From Gammaproteobacteria bacterium (GTDB lineage: Bacteria; Pseudomonadota; Gammaproteobacteria; Burkholderiales; Rhodocyclaceae), in NCBI GenBank assembly GCA_018824085.1, contig JAHJHI010000002.1, positions 1-64,000 of the forward strand: a stretch of DNA of 64,000 nucleotides, given 5' to 3'. Both the position numbers and the translations under genes were made by a program. Every line of letters starts with the position of its first letter. Position 1 is the stretch's first letter. Positions 1 through 12,915 of this stretch are shown here, piece after piece. The notes below the pieces were generated by a model. That model was not told the origin of the DNA. It worked only from the letters and a program-made list of their open reading frames with translations, and searched no databases.

Positions 1-158
1 AGATGATCGAAGAAGCCTTCGGCTGGATCAAGACGGTGGGCGGTCTGCGCAAGACGCGGCACAAGGGGCTGGAGAAGCTGTCGGGGCAGGCGCTGTTTGC
101 GTTCGCGGCGTACAACCTGACCAGACTGCTGAATCTGATGCGACCGGCCGCTGCGTAG
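1..158 (+). CDS. IS5-like transposase, C-terminal fragment
   Basis: Only the last 52 or so residues lie in the window; the reading frame is open from base 3 and stops at TAG 156-158. The stretch IEEAFGWIKTVGGLRKTRHK is typical of the end of the DDE domain in IS5-like transposases. The glutamate in IEEAFGW is the likely third acidic catalytic residue, and the hydrophobic tail (AYNLTRLLNLM) is also usual. The enzyme would catalyse cut-and-paste movement of the element. The fragment looks undamaged here, but whether the complete gene is intact cannot be seen. Confidence 0.8.
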   Translation, partial: MIEEAFGWIKTVGGLRKTRHKGLEKLSGQALFAFAAYNLTRLLNLMRPAAA

Positions 159-305
159 CAGGGAAAGATGCGTCCGCTGCCTGGCGGGCAGCGGGATGCG
201 AGGGTGAGAGAGCCCTGAATCACACGCCACGGCGCACCTCCGGTGCCGGAAAAAATGAGCGGAAGGGCATGATCCGGAAGGATTCAAGGGTTTCTCACCG
301 GCCTG
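1..305 (+). mobile_element. right part of an IS5-like insertion sequence
   Basis: The window opens inside an insertion sequence. The transposase C-terminus ends at 158 and is followed by about 147 bases of non-coding DNA. The element probably ends at 305: the next four bases, TTAA (306-309), fit the YTAR target that IS5 elements duplicate, and they overlap the nrdB stop codon. The left end lies outside the window, so neither the terminal inverted repeats nor the target duplication can be confirmed. Confidence 0.6.
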
Positions 306-1445
306 TTAATCCCAACTCAACGCCCCACCCGTCTGATACTCAATCACCCGGGTCTCGAAGAAATTCCGTTCCTTCTTCAGATCGATCATTTCGCTCATCC
401 ACGGGAAGGGGTTTTCCGCGCCCGGGTAGAGCACGTCCAGACCGATCTGCTGAGCGCGGCGGTTGGCGATGAAGCGCAGATATTCCTTGAACATGGCCGA
501 ATTCAGGCCGAGCACGCCGCGCGGCATGGTGTCTTCGGCGTAGCGGTATTCCAGCTCGACGGCCTTGCGGAACAGCACTTTCAGTTCTTCACGGAATTCC
601 GGGGTCCAGAGGTGCGGGTTTTCGAGCTTGATCTGGTTGATCAGGTCGATGCCGAAGCTGCAGTGCATGGACTCGTCGCGCAGGATGTACTGGTACTGCT
701 CGGCAGCGCCGGTCATCTTGTTCTGGCGGCCGAGTGCGAGGATCTGCACGAAGCCGACGTAGAAGAACAGGCCTTCCATCAGGCAGGCGAACACGATGAG
801 GCTTCTGAGCAGTTGCTGGTCGGTCTCGGGCGTGCCGGTCTTGAAGTCGGGGTTGGTCAGGATGTCGATGAAGGGAATGAGGAATTCGTCCTTGTCCCGG
901 ATCGACTGCACTTCGTGATAGGCGTTGAACACTTCGCCTTCGTCCAGGCCGAGCGACTCGACGATGTACTGGTAGGCGTGCGTGTGGATGGCTTCTTCAA
1001 AGGCCTGGCGCAGCAGGTACTGGCGGCACTCGGGCGCGGTGATGTGGCGGTAGGTGCCGAGCACGATGTTGTTGGCGGCGAGCGAATCGGCGGTGACGAA
1101 GAAGCCGAGATTGCGCTTGATGAGGCGGCGCTCGTCGTCGGTCAGGCCGTTGGGCGTCTTCCACAGCTCGATGTCGCGCTGCATGTTCACTTCCTGCGGC
1201 ATCCAGTGGTTGGCGCAGCCCGACAGGTACTTTTCCCACGCCCACTTGTACTTGAAGGGCACGAGCTGGTTTACGTCGGTGCCGCCGTTGATGACGCGCT
1301 TGTCTTCGGCGCGGATGCGGCGCATGCGGGTGTCGGCGGCGGGCGCCGGTACGGATGACGGCGCGTGCAGCGGCACCTCGCGCGGCAGGTTGGGCACTGC
1401 GCTGCGCAGCGCGGCTGCGGGCATGTCATCTTCAAAGCTGAGCAT
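306..1445 (-). CDS. nrdB: ribonucleoside-diphosphate reductase, beta subunit (class Ia)
   Basis: This 379-aa protein is the radical-generating small subunit of aerobic ribonucleotide reductase; it works with NrdA to reduce NDPs to dNDPs in the cytoplasm. All di-iron ligands are visible when matched to E. coli NrdB: D120, E151, H154, E224, E258 and H261. The radical tyrosine is Y158 (EEAIHTHAY). The C-terminal tail that docks on NrdA is present ([10 protein letters not shown]). The gene lies 116 bases downstream of nrdA on the same strand, so the two are probably co-transcribed under the boxes near 4500. An IS5-like element ends right at the stop codon without changing the protein. Confidence 0.97.
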   Translation of the reverse strand: MLSFEDDMPAAALRSAVPNLPREVPLHAPSSVPAPAADTRMRRIRAEDKRVINGGTDVNQLVPFKYKWAWEKYLSGCANHWMPQEVNMQRDIELWKTPNGLTDDERRLIKRNLGFFVTADSLAANNIVLGTYRHITAPECRQYLLRQAFEEAIHTHAYQYIVESLGLDEGEVFNAYHEVQSIRDKDEFLIPFIDILTNPDFKTGTPETDQQLLRSLIVFACLMEGLFFYVGFVQILALGRQNKMTGAAEQYQYILRDESMHCSFGIDLINQIKLENPHLWTPEFREELKVLFRKAVELEYRYAEDTMPRGVLGLNSAMFKEYLRFIANRRAQQIGLDVLYPGAENPFPWMSEMIDLKKERNFFETRVIEYQTGGALSWD

Positions 1446-1561
1446 TCTGTGGTTCTCCGTGTTCTTGGCTGGGGCGCCCCTCGGCGCCGTCCGGGCAGCC
1501 GCCGGGTGATGGCGGCTGCATTGCGGCCACCGCGTTCAGCGGCGGCCGACCGGGCTTGCGC

Positions 1562-4417
<2,856 letters not shown>

Positions 4418-4489
4418 GCGGGCATCTCCCTGGCGAGCCGCCACGGGAGCCGCGGCGGAAAAAGAATGGATGGGGGGATTTGCTCATTG

Positions 4490-4538
4490 ACCACTAGATG
4501 TAGTGGTTGAAGCACATCGAGCTACTAATTCTAGTGGC
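4490..4538. promoter_or_regulatory. two tandem NrdR-type operator boxes
   Basis: Two related palindromes lie upstream of nrdA. The first (4490-4507) has perfect 7-base arms, ACCACTA and TAGTGGT, around GATG. The second (4521-4538) has arms GCTACTA and TAGTGGC with one mismatch around ATTC. Their centres are 31 bases apart, three helical turns. That is the usual arrangement of paired NrdR boxes, where the ATP-cone repressor NrdR binds cooperatively in front of nrd operons. The nrdR gene itself is not in this window. Confidence 0.8.
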
Positions 4539-4593
4539 GCCCCGGGGACATCGCAAGGATTTTTTCCGCTGCGGCGCAACCGGCGCCAGGCGG

Positions 4594-5148
4594 TCAGATG
4601 CGGCGAATATGCATCTTCGACCAGTCGAAACACGCGCCCGGATCGGTCTTTCGACCGGGTGCAATGTCGCTGTGACCGACCACATCCGCCACCGGGTGGC
4701 GGAGCTTGAGCGCATCGACGAGCGCCAGCGCGCGCGCGTATTGCGCGACCTCGAACGGAAGGACGTTGCACCCCTCCATCTCGATGCCCACCGAATAGTC
4801 ATTGCAGCGCTCGCGCCCCTGCCAGCTCGACGTACCCGCATGCCAGGCGCGTTTCACCGTGGGCACGAACTGCAGCAATTCTCCGTTGCGCCGCACCACA
4901 AAATGCGCCGACACACGCAGGCCGGCGATGTCATGGAAATACGGGTGGGCGGCCGGGTCGAGCCGGTTCAGGAACAGGCGCTCGATCCACGGCCCGCCGA
5001 AATCTCCCGGCGGCAGGCTGATGCTGTGCATCACGACGAGCGACACCGGCCCGTCACCCGGGCGCTCGTCGCAATTGGGCGAGTCGACGCGCCGCGCACC
5101 GTCGCACCAGCCGGCGGCGTCGATGTGCAGCGTCGCCGCCTCAGTCAT
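4594..5148 (-). CDS. ampD: 1,6-anhydro-N-acetylmuramyl-L-alanine amidase
   Basis: This 184-aa cytosolic amidase of the Amidase_2 family cleaves the lactyl-amide bond of anhydromuropeptides during peptidoglycan recycling. Family zinc ligands are visible: a histidine in VVMHSISLPPG, and a histidine and an aspartate in VGHSDIAPGRKTDPG. The catalytic glutamate is in VGIEMEG. Length is normal for AmpD and there is no signal peptide, which separates it from periplasmic paralogues. The start overlaps the end of pilR by eight bases (ATGACTGA), so translation is probably coupled. The pilS-pilR-ampD order recurs in betaproteobacteria and need not imply a shared function. Confidence 0.93.
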   Translation of the reverse strand: MTEAATLHIDAAGWCDGARRVDSPNCDERPGDGPVSLVVMHSISLPPGDFGGPWIERLFLNRLDPAAHPYFHDIAGLRVSAHFVVRRNGELLQFVPTVKRAWHAGTSSWQGRERCNDYSVGIEMEGCNVLPFEVAQYARALALVDALKLRHPVADVVGHSDIAPGRKTDPGACFDWSKMHIRRI

Positions 5149-6490
5149 TCAGGCCCAGCCGCTGCAGGCGGTAACGCAATGAACGGAAGGTGACGCCGAG
5201 CAACCGTGCTGCCGCCGTGCGGTTGTAGCGCGTCTTGCGCAGCGCCTCCTCGATGGCGGCGCGCTCCATGCGATCGAGGTAATCCTGCAGCGGAAGTTCG
5301 CCGTCGGGCAGCATCGGCGTGTCATCGGCCATCGGCTGCAGACCAAGATCCGCCTCGCCGATCTCGCCGTCCGCACTCAACGCATAGGCGCGCTCGAGCA
5401 CGTTCTCCAGCTCGCGCACGTTGCCCGGAAACGGGTAGGCGCACAGCGCGCTGATGGCGCCGCGCGACAGCACCGGATGTGCGCCGTCGGCAGCGGCGAT
5501 GCGTTCGAGCAGCGTCTGCGCCAGCTGGGGTATGGACTCGCGGCATTCGCGCAGGCTGGGCATGCGCAGTTCGAGCACGTTGAGCCGGTAGAACAGGTCC
5601 TGCCTGAAGCGCCCGTCATCCACCATCTGGCGCAGGTTGCGGTGAGTGGCACTGATGAGGCGGATGTCGGTGTGTTCTTCGGTGCGCGCACCGATGCGCC
5701 GCACCGACTTCTCCTGGATGGTGCGCAGCAGCTTCACCTGCATGGACAGCGGCAGGTCGCCGACTTCGTCGAGAAACAGCGTGCCGCCGGCAGCCGCCTG
5801 GAAATAGCCTTCGCGATCGCTGTCGGCACCGGTGAATGCGCCCTTGGCATAACCAAAGAACTCGGATTCGACCAGCGTCTCCGGAATGGCGCCGCAATTG
5901 ACGGCGACGAAAGGGCCGGCGCGACGCGCACCCAATTCGTGGATGAGCCGCGCGGCGCGCTCCTTGCCGCTGCCGGATTCGCCGCCGATATGCACCGGCG
6001 CGCCGCTGCGCGCCAGCTTGGCGATCATGTCGCGCACCAGTGCGAGCGCCGGCGCATCGCCGACAAGCGCGTCCGTGTCGCTGGCGCGCGCCTCGCCCGC
6101 ACGCGACGGAAGATCGAGCGCCGAACGAACGAGCGCGCGCAGCTGCTCGATGGACACCGGCTTGGCGATGTAGTCGAAGGCGCCGGACTTCAGCGCCGCC
6201 ACCGCGTTGTCCATGCTGCCATAGGCGGTGATGACGGCCACCGGCACGTCGCGGTGGTGCTCCGCGATGTGGCGCACGAGCTCCATGCCTTCACCATCGG
6301 GCAGACGCATGTCGGTCAGGCACAGCGCAAACCGCTCGGTCGCCAGAAAGCCTCGCGCCTGCTCTATGCTGCCGGCGAGCGCGGTATGCAGTCCCATGCG
6401 CGCGAGCGACATGTCCAGCAGTTCACGCAGGTCGTCTTCGTCATCGACGACCAGTACTTTCAGTTCCCGCTCCGAGCGTCGCCGTTCCAT
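5141..6490 (-). CDS. pilR: sigma-54-dependent response regulator PilR
   Basis: This 449-aa NtrC-family activator has a receiver domain with phosphoacceptor D60 (LCLTDMRLPDG), an AAA+ domain with Walker A GESGSGKE (170-177) and the sigma-54 loop GAFTGA (217-222), and a Fis-type helix-turn-helix at the C-terminus (NRTAAARLLGVTFRSLRYRL). In relatives PilR turns on pilA transcription through RpoN. The closing segment and the adjacent pilS support PilR over other NtrC-like regulators. Its start lies 31 bases inside the pilS coding end. No pilin gene is in the window, so the target promoter is elsewhere. Confidence 0.93.
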   Translation of the reverse strand: MERRRSERELKVLVVDDEDDLRELLDMSLARMGLHTALAGSIEQARGFLATERFALCLTDMRLPDGEGMELVRHIAEHHRDVPVAVITAYGSMDNAVAALKSGAFDYIAKPVSIEQLRALVRSALDLPSRAGEARASDTDALVGDAPALALVRDMIAKLARSGAPVHIGGESGSGKERAARLIHELGARRAGPFVAVNCGAIPETLVESEFFGYAKGAFTGADSDREGYFQAAAGGTLFLDEVGDLPLSMQVKLLRTIQEKSVRRIGARTEEHTDIRLISATHRNLRQMVDDGRFRQDLFYRLNVLELRMPSLRECRESIPQLAQTLLERIAAADGAHPVLSRGAISALCAYPFPGNVRELENVLERAYALSADGEIGEADLGLQPMADDTPMLPDGELPLQDYLDRMERAAIEEALRKTRYNRTAAARLLGVTFRSLRYRLQRLGLND

Positions 6491-8052
6491 GTTTCGTCCC
6501 AGCCAGTATTCATGCCGCGCAGGCGAAAATGCGCCCCGGGTGAATTATCCACGAACTCGAGCGACGCACCGTTTGCGTCGCACAACTCGCGCGCGATGTA
6601 GAGGCCGAGCCCCGTGCCACGACTGTGCGTCGTGAAGAAGGGCTCGAACAGATGCGCCCGCGTGGCGACGTCGACACCCGGACCGTCGTCCATCACCTCG
6701 ATGCAGGTCGCCCTGTCGTCGGGGCGCACGATGATGCGCACCGCCTCTTCGCCCGGTCCTGCATAGCGCAACGCGTTGCCGATCAGATTCCACATCACCT
6801 GGTGCAAGTGTCCGCGATCGAACCAGATCGAGGCCGGCGCCAGAACGTCGAACCGCACCCGCACGCGTACCGCCGGATCCCGCATCGCCATCTCTTCGAT
6901 GAAGGTGCGCAGGTATGCCGCCATGTCCAGCAACTCGGGCTCGGCCCGGTCACGCCGCCCGAGCTCGAGCACGTCACTCACCAGACGGTCCAGCCGCTGG
7001 CTGTTGTCGCCGATGATGCGCGTGAGGCGGGCCTGCGTCTCGGCGCGGCGCTCCTCCTGCAGCAACTCGGCCGCCTGGCTGATGGCGGCCAGCGGATTGC
7101 GGATTTCGTGCGCCATGCTGGCGGTCAGGCGTCCGAGCGCGGCCAGCTTGATCTGGCGCGCCTGTTCGCGAAGCCGCGCAAGGTCCTCGATGAACACGAC
7201 ATGCCCGCCCTGCCCGCCCGCCGGCACGCAGCGCACGCGCAGCGCGGCCTGTCGCCCCGGCAGGTCGAGCACGAATACGCGTTCGCGGTCAGCCAGCGCA
7301 ATACGCTTGAGCACGGAATCCAGCGCCGGCGAAAAATCGGCCAGCGTCACCGGCCGGGGCACTTGCGGATCGAGCAGCTTGTGCGCGCTCGGGTTGGCCT
7401 GACGCACGCGCCCGTCGGTGTCGACAACCAGCACGCCGTTTTCCATGTCACGGATGACGCGCTCATTCACCCGCACCTGTTCCGCCAGATCCTGTCCGCG
7501 TTCACGGGCCAGCACCTCATTCGCGATGACCCGTCGCGCCAGCAAGCGCACCGCGATGGCAGTGGCGAAAAATCCGATGCTGATGGTGCCGACCTGCACG
7601 AAGCCGCTCGCGTCGCCGTTGTCGGCAATCCACTGCATGGATTGCTGGAACAGCATCGCAAGACTGGCGACCGCCGCATAGAACAACGCCAGCCGCCCCT
7701 GTCCGACCAGCGCGGCGAACGCCAGCACCACGACATGCATGAAGGGCAACCCGCTGCCCGCGCCACCCGCACCGTACGTGAGCACCGTCAGGAACACGAT
7801 GTCGGTCAGCACACCGAAGGTCAGGCGCCAGCTTTCGCGCCGCAGCACGCGGTCGCCACCCAGCATCACTGCAGCGGCGAAACCCCAGTAGAACAGTGCG
7901 GCACGCGCGAACAGGTCGTTGCCATAGCGGCCGCTGCCCGCACCCGGAACGCCGAGTACCAGCGCGATCAGCACTGACACCATCAGCAGCCGATAGAGAT
8001 TGAAATAGCGCAGCGGCGTCACGCGCAGCTTCGCGATGGGACCTGCGGCCAT
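6460..8052 (-). CDS. pilS: sensor histidine kinase PilS
   Basis: This protein of about 530 aa is the membrane-bound partner of PilR. The N-terminal third has several hydrophobic segments (from RYFNLYRLLMV to about residue 170), as in the six-helix PilS sensor. A PAS-like region follows (MENGVLVVDTDGRVRQANPSA), then the HisKA box with H315 (ASMAHEIRNPLAAIS) and a HATPase_c domain (DDGPGVDV, RGTGLGLYIAREL). Start is uncertain: ATG 8052 follows the upstream stop codon after four bases, while an in-frame ATG at 8079 would add nine residues and overlap the neighbour. It overlaps pilR by 31 bases, so the pair is translationally linked. Confidence 0.92.
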   Translation of the reverse strand: MAAGPIAKLRVTPLRYFNLYRLLMVSVLIALVLGVPGAGSGRYGNDLFARAALFYWGFAAAVMLGGDRVLRRESWRLTFGVLTDIVFLTVLTYGAGGAGSGLPFMHVVVLAFAALVGQGRLALFYAAVASLAMLFQQSMQWIADNGDASGFVQVGTISIGFFATAIAVRLLARRVIANEVLARERGQDLAEQVRVNERVIRDMENGVLVVDTDGRVRQANPSAHKLLDPQVPRPVTLADFSPALDSVLKRIALADRERVFVLDLPGRQAALRVRCVPAGGQGGHVVFIEDLARLREQARQIKLAALGRLTASMAHEIRNPLAAISQAAELLQEERRAETQARLTRIIGDNSQRLDRLVSDVLELGRRDRAEPELLDMAAYLRTFIEEMAMRDPAVRVRVRFDVLAPASIWFDRGHLHQVMWNLIGNALRYAGPGEEAVRIIVRPDDRATCIEVMDDGPGVDVATRAHLFEPFFTTHSRGTGLGLYIARELCDANGASLEFVDNSPGAHFRLRGMNTGWDETWNGDARSGN

Positions 8053-8056
8053 TCGA

Positions 8057-8287
8057 TCAGGGCCGCCTGGCCGCCGCATCCCGGTGTTCCGCGCTGCAGT
8101 AGTGTTCGTCCCCTGCGCTTACCGCCTCGCCCTCCGGTATGCGCAGGCCGCAATGCGCGCACTTGACCACCCGCTCGACCTGCGGCGGCGGCGCCACCGG
8201 CCGTTCCGGCCCCTTCGGACGGGGCTTCTTGAAGAACCATATCCAGGCGAGCGCGGCCAGCAGTGCGAAGAAAATAATTCGAGACAT
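8057..8287 (-). CDS. small membrane-anchored protein, PP0621-like
   Basis: This 76-aa protein has one N-terminal hydrophobic helix (IIFFALLAALAWIWFF), a proline- and basic-rich linker and a C-terminal cysteine motif (CAHCGLRIPEGEA...YC) that looks like a small metal-binding knuckle. It resembles the PP0621 family of uncharacterised proteins, which often sits directly upstream of pilS. Family assignment is from memory of the pattern. It ends only a few bases before pilS and is probably the first gene of the pilS-pilR-ampD transcript. Its function is not known. Confidence 0.75.
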   Translation of the reverse strand: MSRIIFFALLAALAWIWFFKKPRPKGPERPVAPPPQVERVVKCAHCGLRIPEGEAVSAGDEHYCSAEHRDAAARRP

Positions 8288-8530
8288 CGATATCCGGGAA
8301 GCTTGAAGCAGTCAGCGGGCGAAAGACCTGTGCTCCGCCGCGCGGGAGAACCGGACACAAGCTTAAGGCGCGCAGCACATTTGCGCGAGCCCCGGCCAGG
8401 GCGCAACGGGATCAGGCACCCGTTCGACGCCCTGGCGTTTCGCGCCCTTCAATCGGACGGCTGCGAGGCACGCATTGGCCTATAGTGGATCAGCGTCGAA
8501 CTTTCGTCGGCGCACTCAAGGAGTACCGCC

Positions 8531-8659
8531 ATGGGCAAGATCAGGCAGAACGCACGGGAATCGAAGAAACAGCCGTTGACGACAAGCAAGGAGAAAAAAG
8601 CAGCAAAGCAGGCAAAGAAGCATGCGCTGGATAGCGTCCAGCCCTTGATCGCGCGCTAA
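8531..8659 (+). CDS. 42-aa lysine-rich small protein
   Basis: A short ORF starts at ATG 8531, preceded by AAGGAG at good spacing, and ends at TAA 8657-8659. The product is very basic and hydrophilic (about one quarter Lys, with [11 protein letters not shown] in the middle) and has no signal or membrane segment, so it should be cytosolic; nucleic-acid binding is possible but unproven. A strong terminator follows 49 bases after the stop, which supports a real transcription unit. Similar short basic proteins occur in other betaproteobacteria, but I cannot name a family. Confidence 0.65.
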   Translation: MGKIRQNARESKKQPLTTSKEKKAAKQAKKHALDSVQPLIAR

Positions 8660-8701
8660 GCCACGGCGCGATCCGGATATACCGTACCGGCGCGCCAAAA
8701 C

Positions 8702-8729
8702 AAAAAAGCCACCCCGAAGGGTGGCTTTT
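8702..8729. terminator. bidirectional rho-independent terminator
   Basis: The stem GCCACCC (8708-8714) pairs with GGGTGGC (8719-8725) around a CGAA loop, with A-rich sequence on the left and TTTT on the right. It can end the rightward small-protein transcript and the leftward tRNA-Pro transcript. Confidence 0.85.
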
Positions 8730-8741
8730 CCGCGGGATTTC

Positions 8742-8818
8742 TGGTCGGGGAAAGAGGATTCGAACCTCCGGCCCCTGCGTCCCGAACGCAGTGCTCTACC
8801 AGGCTGAGCTATTCCCCG
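8742..8818 (-). tRNA. tRNA-Pro (CGG)
   Basis: A 77-base cloverleaf including the encoded CCA. The acceptor arms CGGGGAA and TTCCCCG pair. The anticodon stem-loop is CTGCG-TTCGGGA-CGCAG, giving anticodon CGG, and the T-loop GGTTCGAATCC is canonical. It reads codon CCG, which should be frequent in this GC-rich genome. Confidence 0.96.
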
Positions 8819-8888
8819 ATCTGCGCAACATGACTACTTGCCCAGAACTGCTTGCCTGCTGCCCGAAAGCAGCGAGGCGCGCATTATG

Positions 8889-9860
8889 CTAGAACTCTCG
8901 CTCAACTGCAAACGTTGTGAGATCAAGAAGAGTTTTCATGTGATCGTTCATCGGCAAACCGGCCAGCTCGGCGCTCGCCAGTGACGCCTCTTCACGGGCC
9001 CTGGCACGAGCTGCGTCGATCGCACCGCTCTCGACGACGGCCTTCAGCACCGCTGCCCAGTCCTCGCGTCCGCCGTGCTCGATGGCGTGGCGAACCGCCG
9101 CGACGTTCTCCGGCGTACCGTGCTTCATGACGTGAATCAGCGGCAGCGTCGGCTTGCCTTCGGCCAGATCGTCGCCGAGGTTCTTGCCGATGGACTGTTC
9201 ATCGCCGGAGTAATCCAGGATGTCGTCGACCAGCTGGAATGCGGTGCCCAAGTGCATGCCGAAGCGCGCGAAGCGCTGTTCGACGTCCTCATCCGTCCCG
9301 GCCAGCAGGGCACCGAGGCGGCACGCGGCCTCGAACAGCTTGGCCGTCTTATAGCGGATGACCTGGAGATAGCGTTCTTCGTCCACATCCGCGTCGTGGC
9401 AGTTAAGCAACTGCAGCACTTCGCCTTCTGCAATGACGTTCGTGGCTTCTGCCAGCACCGCCTGAACGCGCATGCTGCCGACGCCGACCATCATCTGGAA
9501 GGCGCGCGAATAGAGGAAATCTCCGACCAGCACGGACGCCGCATTGCCGAACAGCGCATTGGCCGTCTTGGCACCACGCCTCAGCTCGGATTCATCGACC
9601 ACGTCGTCGTGCAGCAGCGTGGCTGTGTGGATGAACTCCACCACTGCCGCCATTTCCGTCCGGTGCACCCCGGCATAGCCGCAGGCACCGGACGACAGCA
9701 GGACCAGCGCAGGACGCAGCCGCTTGCCGCCCGCACCGATGATGTACTCGGCGACCTGGCGCACCAGAACGACATCCGAATGCAGCCGTTCCCGTACGAC
9801 GACATCGAGCGCACGCATGTCGTCCGCTATCGGGCTGTAAAGATGGTTCAGTGATGACAA
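8889..9860 (-). CDS. ispB: octaprenyl diphosphate synthase (trans-polyprenyl synthase)
   Basis: This 323-aa enzyme adds IPP units to a short prenyl diphosphate to make the all-trans side chain of ubiquinone. Both aspartate-rich motifs are intact: the first in HDDVVDE (D85, D86, D89) and the second in DDILD (D212, D213, D216). The substrate-binding GGKRLRP motif is near residue 45. Length and divergent placement next to rplU match ispB of other proteobacteria. Chain length (C40) is inferred from family, not seen. Confidence 0.94.
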   Translation of the reverse strand: MSSLNHLYSPIADDMRALDVVVRERLHSDVVLVRQVAEYIIGAGGKRLRPALVLLSSGACGYAGVHRTEMAAVVEFIHTATLLHDDVVDESELRRGAKTANALFGNAASVLVGDFLYSRAFQMMVGVGSMRVQAVLAEATNVIAEGEVLQLLNCHDADVDEERYLQVIRYKTAKLFEAACRLGALLAGTDEDVEQRFARFGMHLGTAFQLVDDILDYSGDEQSIGKNLGDDLAEGKPTLPLIHVMKHGTPENVAAVRHAIEHGGREDWAAVLKAVVESGAIDAARARAREEASLASAELAGLPMNDHMKTLLDLTTFAVEREF

Positions 9861-9939
9861 GGAGACTCTGCCAAGCGCGGAAAAACGCGGATGGTAGCAG
9901 TGCAGGCAGGCCCGTCAAGCCAGGCATGCCTGGCGGCCT

Positions 9940-9969
9940 TTGACTTTGGGCGAACGCGTCGGATATACT
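9940..9969 (+). promoter_or_regulatory. sigma-70 promoter for rplU-rpmA
   Basis: A -35 element TTGACT (9940-9945) and a -10 element TATACT (9964-9969) are separated by 18 bases and lie about 33 bases before the rplU start codon. Both elements are near consensus, as expected for a ribosomal protein operon. Confidence 0.75.
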
Positions 9970-10002
9970 TGTGGATTCCCTTAAACCTTATTGGGGTTAC
10001 AC

Positions 10003-10314
10003 ATGTACGCGGTCATAAAAACCGGTGGCAAGCAGTATCGCGTTGCCAGCGGCGAAAAAATCAAGGTAGAACAGATACCTGCGGATGTGGGCTCGGAAAT
10101 CGTGATCGACCAGGTTTTGATGGTCGGCGAGGGCGAATCGGTCAAGATCGGTGCGCCCCTGGTTGCCGGTGCCAGCGTTCGCGCAACGGTGCTGACGCAA
10201 GGACGCCACAAGAAAGTCACGATTTTCAAGATGCGCCGCCGCAAGCACTACCAGAAGCACCAGGGCCATCGTCAAAACTACACCGAACTGCGCATCGAGG
10301 CCATCAACGGCTGA
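10003..10314 (+). CDS. rplU: 50S ribosomal protein bL21
   Basis: This 103-aa protein starts [14 protein letters not shown] and contains the basic 23S rRNA-binding tail segment ([16 protein letters not shown]) diagnostic of bL21. I choose ATG 10003 because bL21 proteins begin MYAVIKTGG; an in-frame ATG four codons upstream lacks support. It is followed 31 bases later by rpmA, the usual pairing, and transcribed from the promoter at 9940-9969. Confidence 0.98.
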   Translation: MYAVIKTGGKQYRVASGEKIKVEQIPADVGSEIVIDQVLMVGEGESVKIGAPLVAGASVRATVLTQGRHKKVTIFKMRRRKHYQKHQGHRQNYTELRIEAING

Positions 10315-10345
10315 CCGTTGCTGAGCGTATCAAGGAGAACATTTC

Positions 10346-10609
10346 ATGGCACACAAAAAAGGCGGCGGCAGTACACGTAACGGCCGCGAATCAGAATCGA
10401 AACGCCTCGGCGTAAAGAGCTACGGCGGCCAGTTGATTTCGGCCGGCAGCATCATCGTGCGCCAGCGCGGTACCGAGTTCCATCCGGGCGAGAATGTCGG
10501 CATGGGCAAGGACCACACGCTGTTCGCGAAAATCGAGGGCGTAGTGCAGTTCACCGTGAAGGGCGCAAACCGCCGTCGCGTAGTGACCATTGTTCCTGCT
10601 GCAGCCTGA
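10346..10609 (+). CDS. rpmA: 50S ribosomal protein bL27
   Basis: This 87-aa protein begins [20 protein letters not shown], the characteristic bL27 N-terminus that reaches toward the peptidyl-transferase centre, and has the conserved [20 protein letters not shown] segment. It starts without the cleavable leader found in Firmicutes. AAGGAG precedes the start at good spacing. It is the second gene of the rplU operon. Confidence 0.98.
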   Translation: MAHKKGGGSTRNGRESESKRLGVKSYGGQLISAGSIIVRQRGTEFHPGENVGMGKDHTLFAKIEGVVQFTVKGANRRRVVTIVPAAA

Positions 10610-10630
10610 CGCCAGGCTCGCCGGAACCTG

Positions 10631-10657
10631 AGCCCTGCCCCCGAGGCAGGGCTTTTT
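10631..10657 (+). terminator. terminator after rpmA
   Basis: A 9-base stem, AGCCCTGCC (10631-10639) with GGCAGGGCT (10645-10653), encloses a 5-base loop and is followed by a T run. It separates the ribosomal protein genes from obgE, so obgE transcription depends on readthrough or on its own promoter. Confidence 0.85.
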
Positions 10658-10714
10658 GTTTGTGCCGTCGGTCGGTAGCATCGACGGACACCCGTCATCA
10701 CCAGCCAGGCCTGA

Positions 10715-12893
<2,179 letters not shown>

Positions 12894-12899
<6 letters not shown>

Positions 12900-12915
12900 C
12901 GTTTTCGCGTCAGGC
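12894..12915. repeat. hairpin spanning two convergent stop codons
   Basis: The arms GCCTGACG (12894-12901) and CGTCAGGC (12908-12915) form a perfect 8-base inverted repeat. It contains the stop codon of proB on the plus strand and that of the facing kinase on the minus strand. There is no T run, so it may be a weak or rho-assisted transcription end. Confidence 0.6.
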
